Assembly: GCA_001414485.1 (NCBI GenBank)
Contig: LLEY01000160.1
Span: forward strand, 124,001 to 188,000
DNA from: Calycina herbarum
Lineage: Eukaryota; Ascomycota; Leotiomycetes; Helotiales; Pezizellaceae
Direction: 5' to 3'
DNA: 64,000 bases
Below, piece by piece: positions 56,130 through 64,000 of the stretch (its first letter is position 1; every line of letters starts with the position of its first letter). A program made the translations under genes and the position numbers. The notes beneath the pieces were generated by a model. It made no database searches. It had not been told where the DNA came from and worked only from the letters and a program-made list of their open reading frames with translations.

Positions 56130-58311
56130 TTAGCCTTTCATGGCTTTGACGGCCGTCGCTACTTCCGCGGTGGCAACTTTCTCCCATCGTTCTCGATTTT
56201 GAGAAATATCTCGATCAGCAACCATTTCGTACAGTTTTCTTGATACATCGCGGTTTACACCAGCATATTGTTCCTTGGTGATTTCTGCGGCCTGCCAATG
56301 TGGCTTGAGCGCATCTTTGACGATTCTGTTTATACTATCCTTGGCCTCGGCCGACATAGTTTCTCGAACAGGTGACGTTTCTGGAGACCTTTGGAGCGCA
56401 AGCGGTCTAGGCTTCTGTCTTCTTGGTCGTGGTTGTCGTAATTCTGTTGTGGGGCTGGAAGGCTTGATGCTTTCCTTGCTATTTTCTCCCGGTGATCGGT
56501 TTGGAGAGTAGTCTGCTCGTGGGTATGATGGCTCTACATGCGAAGTAAGGGGTCGAGGTGATGCATGTCTCTTTGCGAGATGGGGAGGGGGTGTAATCGA
56601 CAATGCTCGTGGGGTGTGGGATGTGGATGGCGAAGGAGATGCTGCAGGTGAAGAATATTCAACCGATGGACTCGTAACACGATTATTACCAGCCGATACG
56701 GTCGTACCACTGAATGCAGATCGAGAGGTGTCGTCATCAGAGTTCACGGTCATTTCCACTTCTTTGAGTAAAGAGCTTAGAAATGATGGTCCTGGTCCGT
56801 CCGATACTGGGAGGGTTGGCGATGCTGGGTGAGCGCTCGAGACGGATGGACGAGGGGGTTGTGGCATGGAGGAAGACGAAGAAGCCTCGCCCTCGACCAA
56901 AACCCTTCTAGTTCGGGGTCGCTTCAATTTTCGCTCTGGCTCTGATGGCCGTTCAACGGGGGAAGCGGTTGCAGATGTTGCTGCTGATCTGGACTTTCTC
57001 TTGCGTGTTCTCGGTACACCATCCATTTCCTTTGCTCTTTCAAAGTCGCCCCAGGCACGAGATTCTTCCTTGGTCTCTTCTGGAGTGGGTGGAGTTCGAG
57101 GACGACGAGGACGGCGAGGTTGTGGTGCTGTTTGGAAGGTCTCACGCGCACCCTGTCGACTGGCGATGTTCAACCTTTGTTGCCATCGTTGGAACTCTCT
57201 TGCCTGCCCAGAGGTACGGCGTTGAAGTTGTCGATAGTTTCCCATGGCACTATCATCCTCCCCATCTGAGAAGTCCAAATCCAAACCCGCAGCTTCGTGG
57301 ACTCGACTGCTAAAGACACTCCATGCACCAAACCAATGGTCCTCTCGAATGCGACGACGATTGCGACGTGCAACGGCTTGAGTTCTGGGTGCCGTGCGCT
57401 GTGGTTGCGAGTTTCCCAAATGGGTCAACTCCATGGCTCTTGCTCTTGTCCCATCGTGCACACATTCCATGCAATACCAATCTTCCGCTGGCACTCGAGA
57501 CAACCCGATGCAATATGTATGATATGGGGCACCGCAGCCGTCGCACAATAATAGAACATCTTCATTGTCGGCCAAGGCACATACTGGACAAGGTGTGCCT
57601 TCTTCCTCTTCAATCGGCTCTTCAATCCAAGCAGGGTCGAAGTCGGTTGAGGCGACCTGTTTTTTGTTTTCGACTTTGTATTCAGACAAGACGGTTCCTA
57701 TTCAATAGATCAGCATTGTGGTCAGGGTATACATGTGTTGAGTAACGAGGGGGTGGGGGGGATGCGCCCGTATGCACTTCCTTGAGAATGGCCTTGGGTA
57801 GTGAAGCATAACTCCAGAAGATTGGCACAACGCCAGGCATCACTCCGGAGACTGATGCGATTGCGAGATTCTTCAAACAGAATAAATATGAGGACTTACC
57901 GCCAAATTTATCTAGGACTTCCACCAAATTGAACGATTGTCGGCAAAACGGGCAGCTGTTCGCCTTTTGGGTCCATTCTCGCAAGCATTCATCGTGCAAT
58001 GAATGGCCGCATGGTTTAATCACCGCAATAGGCAGTTGTTTTTCGGTATTTTCAGGTTCGGTGGCAGATGTGGCAGCGACAACAATCTCTTGGTGTTCAA
58101 TGCAGTCGGATGCCACACATAAATCCTCCAAGCATACGATGCACTGGTCGACCATGCTGTCTGATGATGTTGGAGGACTTTCGGGGTAGGTGGTGGGTGA
58201 TTTTCCGTTTCCAGCGGCGGTAGCTTGAAGATCGTGAATGGAGTTGTCAGGAACCATGTCCATGCTCGAGTCTCGCCCAACGTTGCACTGATCAGCCAAG
58301 TCGGGGTGCAT
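56130..58311 (-). CDS. RING-H2 plus PHD finger nuclear protein (PHRF1/Asr1-like)
   Basis: Two exons (58311-57900, 57697-56130; 202-bp intron) encode 659 aa. N-terminal RING-H2: CIVCLEDLCVA..., PCGHSLHDECLREW, NSCPFCRQSF (residues about 57-128; the spacer between the second and third ligand pairs is long). Exon 2 follows with GGTVLSEYKVENKKQV and a PHD finger: CPVCALADNEDVLLLCDGCG, PYHTYCIGL, DWYCMECV. The middle is disordered, with Arg/Pro tracts and many SP sites and basic clusters (RTRKRKSR, KLKRPRTRR). The C-terminal helix block SINRIVKDALKPHWQAAEI resembles the end of PHRF1-type proteins, which act at RNA polymerase II or chromatin. A role as E3 ubiquitin ligase with histone-reading function is inferred from domains. 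Confidence 0.87.
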
Positions 58312-59814
58312 ATTTGCAGAATTGATTCGACAATGGAGGGGGAGTCATGAAAATGGTTTGGTGTTAAGAGGGCAAATTTATATCTTCGTCGCGCGATGGG
58401 TGTTGTGGTTGTGCAACGAAAGAAGTCGGTTTGTATGTTGAGTTTGGAGGAGTATTTGAGGAAAGGAACAAGCAGTTCGGAGGGACCTGGACGGATTACC
58501 TTTCACCACTAGCGTGGGTGGAGCCGAGGCACCTGTGGTTGGTCAAGTCTGTTTCGCTTCCTGAAGGCGGTCAAGACCAATGGGATTGCCTGGTTCTTGG
58601 GTGGAGATTTGCGAGTTGCGAGCGCTGTTGTCGCGATGCCACGGATTTATTTCGATTTAATATGAGACGAGGTAAGGTGGGAAAGAGGAGAATCAACCGT
58701 GGAGCCTGAATCGTGGCGTTGAGGGGGGTGAATTTGGAGTTGAGTTGTTGAAAGGGAAAGGCAGGCCAGGGTAGCCACGGGGTGCAGGTGCCTTTGAGGA
58801 TAATGACGATGTACCGCGAAGAGGGCCGCGTTTCCCCCAGCTGGTCGACGGCGTGCTATGAGGTCCCTCGTGATTCAAAATAGGCAGTGCCAATCTATGT
58901 ATCCACGTAACAGCCCTCAAGAGACGAACGGCTCCAAACTTTGAAGGAGTCCAGAGGTGATGATGGATGGAAGTAATACTTTTATATCAGCACAGTCAGG
59001 TGACTGGAGGTCAGTTTCACCTGCATGCTTCCTCACTCGGCCGTTCAGACAGTTCAGGGATTAAGGCCAGCTCAAGGCAAGTTCAGAGTCTGGCAAGTAT
59101 GTGAGTCACAAGAAACATGGGAATCGAGTACTCATCAGGAGGTTCGTCCTCTTTTATACACCTTCCAGGTTACAAGGCAACCAAAAGAAGGCAACGGGCC
59201 GCCTCACTCTTCCGATGCCTGCAAGTCATCAATAATTATCTTTAGAACCCCACCTCACATCCAAAGATTCGAAATTGTGATTGGTCGCCTTGGGGTATTT
59301 TCAAATTTGGACTGCGTTAGGAGAAACGGCGCCTTTAAGTAAGCTTAAACAAGCAAGCAAGAATCCATTGACTGGGAAACATTGTAGTAGAAACGGAAAT
59401 ATGATTCACCAGAGTTCGTAAAAACGTCCAAAGTACGAGTTGAAGAAAGACTGCCCTTGTGGGATTGCGACGTCCTAACAACCAGCAATGTAGAATAGAG
59501 GAAATTGTTTTCGGGTTTCACACTCGCAGGGGAAACTATCGGGATTCGACGAGTGAGCCTATAATTTGTCTGTGACTGTCAACGAATCCCCATGCTAATC
59601 ATCAGAACCATTTCTCCTATTTCACAAAAACTTCTCGTTATCGAACAATCGTAAAAACAGGCACGTAAAGCCCCTCGTGGCATAGGAACGTAGATGGTTT
59701 TTGAAGTGCTTCATTGAATTTTTCTCATCGAAACGCGACGTCGGAGCTCGTAAACCGCGAGAGATCCCAGACCCATACACCTGCCAATGTAGCCCGAAAA
59801 CAATCCCATCCCAT
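58312..59814. other. Intergenic, no gene seen
   Basis: 1.5 kb between the RING/PHD promoter and the 3' end of eL43. Short open frames only. Confidence 0.5.
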
Positions 59815-60369
59815 CTAAACCTCAGCAATTTCTCTCAATCGTCGGAGCGTTGATCGCATAGCAGCAGCGGCGGGTGTTCTGTTGATGAGGTTAGATACTG
59901 CGCGGACCTTTTCTGCCATTCTTGGTCTCAACACTAAGAATGGTCCCCCGTGGATACGTACGACACAGTATATGCTCCTCCAGCAACGGTCTTCTTGCAC
60001 GACTTGCAGTCCCAGATTCCCACAGAGTGTCTCTTGACGGTGGTCTTTCCGCAGAATGTGCAGACATATTTGGCGTGTTGTGTGATTTCCATCTTCTTGA
60101 CTTGCTTTCTGAGGGAGGCACCGTATCTAAATTCGAGGAAGAAACAGCTGGTCAGCTATCTGATTCTAGATTGCATCTCCAATAACCCCCCTCCTCCAAG
60201 CATCCCCGCGCGCGCTGCGAAATTGGAGTCGTATTCGATCGATAAACCGAGGGGTTGAAGGTGTGGGCGCCGGCGTGGAGGTAATTGAAAATGAGAGAGA
60301 GCTCGAATTGATCACATACCTTGTACCGTACTTTCCGGTAACACCGACCTTCTTGGTTCGTTTGGTCAT
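59815..60369 (-). CDS. 60S ribosomal protein eL43 (L37Ae/L43)
   Basis: Three exons (60369-60320, 60126-59962, 59878-59815) encode 92 aa, the exact family length. Sequence: [17 protein letters not shown], then [20 protein letters not shown], the zinc-binding part [20 protein letters not shown] with [14 protein letters not shown] (CX2C...CX2C), and [20 protein letters not shown]. The protein sits in the large cytosolic ribosomal subunit. The first intron (193 bp) lies right after the N-terminal basic part. The gene is divergent from the oxidoreductase at 60694, with 324 bp between starts. Confidence 0.97.
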
Positions 60370-60693
60370 CTTCGCGGTGGTTGCTGTGATGAACTTTGGA
60401 TGGATGGGTTCAACGCAAGAAGTTGAATTTCGACTATAATTTTTGGTGTGGCCTTTCGCTTCTCAGTGTGCCTCCACTTTAATCAGTCACGTGATATCTA
60501 CTATCACCACGTGAGCTGAGCTTATAAGCTAATCTATTTGGAGAACAGCCGAGGTCTCTTCTTCCAAGATTCTGTGTTTCATCTCAGGAGGTGAATAGTT
60601 TCTATTTCAGCACATCATTTTGCCTGCCTCTAATTCATTTAATCGTGCTTCTGTCATTTCAACCTAAAATACAATTGAAACCCCGTTTTCAAA
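60370..60693. promoter_or_regulatory. Bidirectional promoter region with paired CACGTG boxes
   Basis: The intergenic region between eL43 (minus) and the oxidoreductase (plus). Two E-boxes CACGTG lie at 60488-60493 and 60508-60513, in the sequence TCACGTGATA ... TATCACCACGTGA, which is itself a near-palindrome. CACGTG is bound by bHLH factors (Cbf1-type) in fungi. Position about 120-200 bp from both starts fits shared regulation. Confidence 0.5.
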
Positions 60694-62060
60694 ATGTCAA
60701 CAGCACGAGTCTATGACCTCGTCGTTCTTGGCGCATCTGGCTACACCGGAAAACTCACCGCAGAGTTTATAGCAAAAAACTTTCCTACAGATGTTCAATG
60801 GGCAATTGCAGGTCGTTCTGCCAATAAGCTGGAGGAGGTTGCAGCGGAATGCAAGTCTTTAAACCCCGATAGGAGCCAACCAGGTAAGCACTCTCGTACA
60901 TAACATCAAGTCTCCAGCACGTGTCTTGTGAAGCCAGAAATGGAAAATTATACTAACATATATTTTATAGCAATCGAGACGTGCTCATTAGATGCATCAG
61001 AACTGGACGCTTTGGCTAAAAAGACAACCATTCTTATCACTACCATTGGCCCATACTCCGTACATGGAGAGCATGCTTTTAAGGCTTGTGCTGACAATGG
61101 CACTCACTACCTCGATATCACTGGCGAGGTCGTTTGGCATAACGAGATGATAAAAAAATACGAGAGAACAGCCAAAGCCAGTGGCGCTATCATGATCCCC
61201 CAAATTGGTGTTGACAGTGCTCCGGCCGACATGATCACTTGGTCACTTGTCGATTTGATCCGGGAAAAGTTTTCTGTACCAACCGCAGAAGTTGTTCTAT
61301 CAGCTAAATTCCCGTATGTCAAATATCTCCTCGTTGAAACTTAGGCTAACAATCATTAAGTCCAAGACCTTCAGGGGGAACTATGAGTTCCGTTTTCTCC
61401 ATCTTTGATGTTTACAGCTTGAAACAACTCCAGGCTGCAGGTGCTCCATACGCCCTCTCACCTATTCCAGGGCCGGCAGTACGAGATCCAGTTCCTTGGA
61501 AAACCAAGTTACTCGGCTTCCGATCGGTTCGCGATCTTGGTATACTAACGTCATATATCTTTGCCAAAGCGGATATACCCCAAGTGCAAAGAAGCTGGGG
61601 ATTGTTGGGGGGTCCAGCGAATTATGGGCCCAACTTCTCTTTCTCTGAGTATTCCAAATCCCAGAACTACCTCACAGCGATTGCTTCGCATTTTGCCCTT
61701 TTGTTCGGCTCCATTCTGGTTGTAATCCCTTTCATCCGAACACTTCTGAAGAAAACAGTGGTTCAACCAGGAGACGGGCCAACCAAAGAACAGTCGAAGA
61801 ATGATCGAGTCGAATACAAGGGAATTGGAAACCAAGACGTTAAGACCAAGAACCCAGCGAGAGCGTTTGTCAGGGCAACATTCGCCGGCTCAGCATACGA
61901 ACTTACTGGTGTCATTATTGCATCCGCTGCCCTGACACTTCTCCGTGATGAACACAAACTTGAAGGGGGCATTTACACACCTGCAATCCTTGGACAGAAA
62001 TTTGTGGATAGATTGGATGAGGGAGGATTCAAATTTGAGAAGGGAATCTATGAAAACTGA
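60694..62060 (+). CDS. Saccharopine dehydrogenase-like oxidoreductase (SCCPDH type)
   Basis: Three exons (60694-60883, 60971-61313, and 61361 or 61367 to 62060) encode 410 or 408 aa; the two acceptors (TTAAG, CCAAG) are both in frame. The N-terminal Rossmann fold shows YDLVVLGASGYTGKLTAEFI and WAIAGRSANKLEEVA. Next come TTIGPYSVHGEHAFKACADN, GTHYLDITGE, and IPQIGVDSAPADMITW, typical of the saccharopine-dehydrogenase-like (trans-acting enoyl reductase/SCCPDH) family, then PSGGTMSSVFSIFD. A hydrophobic segment (FALLFGSILVVIPFI) suggests membrane association, as for SCCPDH on lipid droplets or mitochondria. True lysine-pathway enzymes are a different subfamily; the substrate is unknown. Confidence 0.92.
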
Positions 62061-62090
62061 TGTTGGTAAATGCCAAGTGCAGGCAAGTAT

Positions 62091-62299
62091 GTAAGAGCCC
62101 TGAGCTTTGCTCTGAGTACACCCCATCCCTCCATTGTCTCAGGCTTTTCGTAACAACTCAGAATATTATGCGAGAACGTTTAGAAGAATGGAGAGTTAGA
62201 GTTTCTCATTCTTCTAAACTTTCTTAGACAATATAAGTAATTATCCCAGACTAGGACGTATGAAGGAGGTTTACTCGGAGCAAAGCTCATGTTTCTTAC
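62091..62299 (-). mobile_element. MITE-like element, copy 2
   Basis: A 209-bp element, inverted relative to 51723-51920. Its ends are inverted repeats of about 27 bp (GTAAGAGCCCTGAGCTTTGC and the complement of GTAAGAAACATGAGCTTTGC). It starts 30 bp after the stop codon of the oxidoreductase, so it probably forms part of its 3' UTR. No target duplication is clear. Confidence 0.7.
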
Positions 62300-64000
62300 A
62301 GGACTGGATCTGTTAATGTAAAATAATAACACTTGGGTAGAAAACTCTTGCCTACAATATCAGAATAGGTGGTAACCCTAATTTTTCCCATGCTCCTTCT
62401 GTGATTCGAATCCTGGATGGAGACAAGGACGGTAGACGTGCGGTGCCATGAGAAAATGATTGAAAGCCAGTGTAATCCTCCATTTCAATACGACTGATTG
62501 GGCCGGTTCTTGATCGACGGGAGTGCTTCCAAGTCGCCTTTGTTCCTGAAATAAACCAACAATATAGAGGGAAATATGAATGTTCTTCTTTATCGGTACA
62601 CTTTCAGTAGTATGCGTCCACCGACTTCAAATCCCGTTAATGTTTTCGCTCCAGGATGACGATCGAGATTCGCTTTGTGAGAAATTTCCCAAGGAACGAA
62701 ACGAGGTTTACTAGATTCCTGCCATCGTTAGATCAACAATAATCTTTGAAGTGGTACCCATTTATTCTGTCCGTTTTGCGTATGGACAGCAACACAAGAA
62801 ACGTTCCGACAGCATCTCTTTTGGCAGTTCGTTAACAAGGAGTTATCGCAAGAAAATTGGAATTGGAACTTGAGCTAACTTGAAGACCCAAATCGACCGT
62901 TGTTCCTCGGTAGAATTCCGAGGTGGAAGAATAAAGGAGGTGGCAGTCGATTACTCAACTATTACTCAAATCCTTCATACAACACTGTACGAGTACCGAA
63001 CAACATGACAATGATCATGGGTTTTGCGGCACAAATCTGTCGGCCGCCGCTAAGAAATCGTAATTTTGCTTTAATCGATCACTCCTCTCCTTGGCTTGAT
63101 ATGATAAGACATGAACTAAAAGAATGGCATCCATCCCCCTAGCTCCTCAACCCGAATCTGACATTATTGGAAGATGTCAGCAACTCATTTTATCCGGGTA
63201 TGCACCAGATTCCCACAATGCTACTAACGGCTTGGTTTGACCTTTTTTGTTGGTACGCTCGAGAGGCTGAGAGATGTGGAAGTCATACTCTTGCTTTTCA
63301 TAGGGCAATCGTGGTTTTCAGCCTCTGTTCTAAACTGTTTGGAGGATGCCGAGGAAGTGTCACCTTGTTGCAAGATTGTGTTTGGGGATGTAATCAGATC
63401 GCCGGTTACCGGTCTAGTGGTTGATATTTTGAATCTCATTTCCGCAACTTTCTGAGATTTCGCATTGGGGGTGTTATCACGGTTCTCGATTCGGAAATCC
63501 TAGAAATCCGTGGTTGCTTGAGAGTATACCGGCATTCGACATATAGAGTTGCGGTGACGAGATGGGGGGTCAAGTCCTCGATGTCAACGGTATTACAGTG
63601 TTCATCGCTGAAGCTCTACTTGATACGCTAAGTCGGAAGACGTTCTCTGGTTGCATCGTACGAAGTAACAAATCCAAATAACCCCCAAGACACGTTCCAT
63701 AAGGCAGGATCTTGCAGAGATGCTACATTCTCATAAGTCCTTCCCAGCTGATTGAGAACCTTAAATTTCAAATGCTCCTGCAGCCATGTGGGGAAATGGG
63801 TCAATCAGGTTGGTTGAAAGCCATGTGTTGTCTCTGAGGTGGCGTATCCAGATGCCTTCAAGGGGCATCGTCACACACGGTCGTTCCGGGGGGTCTCACT
63901 TAGGGCTGTTATCACTGGTGTCAGCATTGGTGAGATGATTAATCTTTTGTCGAATCCAGCTTGGGGCCAGGCATCCCGAACCCAATGTGAGGAAGAAATG
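62300..64000. other. Right-hand end, no gene recognised
   Basis: 1.7 kb with short open frames (62900-63142, 63167-63455) but no motif, splice pattern or repeat that I can name. Confidence 0.45.

Noticed and set aside
56275..57745. Several plus-strand frames of 70-140 codons
   Set aside because: They are shadows of the RING/PHD gene on the opposite strand.

Overview
The window is nuclear DNA of a filamentous ascomycete (Pezizomycotina). The clues are many short introns (about 45-160 bp, GTANGT donors, YAG acceptors), typical gene families (CRY-DASH, DUF1996, WSC, 2EXR, HET, F-box and TDT/SLAC1 transporter proteins), and AT-enriched transposons whose nonsense changes are mostly C-to-T or G-to-A, as repeat-induced point mutation (RIP) would leave. 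The mix of families fits Leotiomycetes (Helotiales-like); that placement is inference.

Layout. 1-1277: 5' part of a CRY-DASH photolyase-like gene running off the left edge. 1371-5090: gene-poor. 5091-6835: five-exon SRPK-like kinase. 7571-12628: four tandem relatives (A1, B1, A2, B2) of a small PPxY/SAM-like protein, apparently a duplicated two-gene block; only A1 is intact, and MITEs sit between the halves. 12939-13033: intron-containing tRNA-Ala(UGC). 14497-20700: transposon cluster: a hAT-like MITE with an 8-bp target duplication, a Fot1/Pogo element nested inside another TA-inserting element, a Tc1-like relic and minisatellites. 21561-22574: broken 2EXR-like gene. 22862-26767: TDT-family membrane transporter and a divergent Ser/Pro-rich protein. 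28046-29427: secreted DUF1996 protein with a 12-nt microexon. 29428-34381: mostly gene-free, with a HET-protein fragment. 34382-36240: a younger Fot1/Pogo element with only two nonsense codons. 37024-38661: decayed F-box gene. 39581-41450: MFS permease whose last intron lacks an AG acceptor. 42068-44379: two poorly conserved, frame-broken genes.

46104-62060 is the dense, conserved part: a 15-exon secreted protein with ASH-like and three WSC domains (one homopolymer frameshift), a D-amino-acid oxidase, mitochondrial ribosomal protein mL46, a RING+PHD nuclear protein, ribosomal protein eL43 and a saccharopine-dehydrogenase-like oxidoreductase. The last two are divergent, with paired CACGTG boxes between them. 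Related 200-bp MITEs lie in the 3' flanks at 51723-51920 and 62091-62299. 62300-64000 shows no recognisable gene.

The genes do not form one pathway. The most unusual parts are the duplicated PPxY/SAM-like block and the layered transposons, whose Fot1 ends carry 17-bp tandem repeats.
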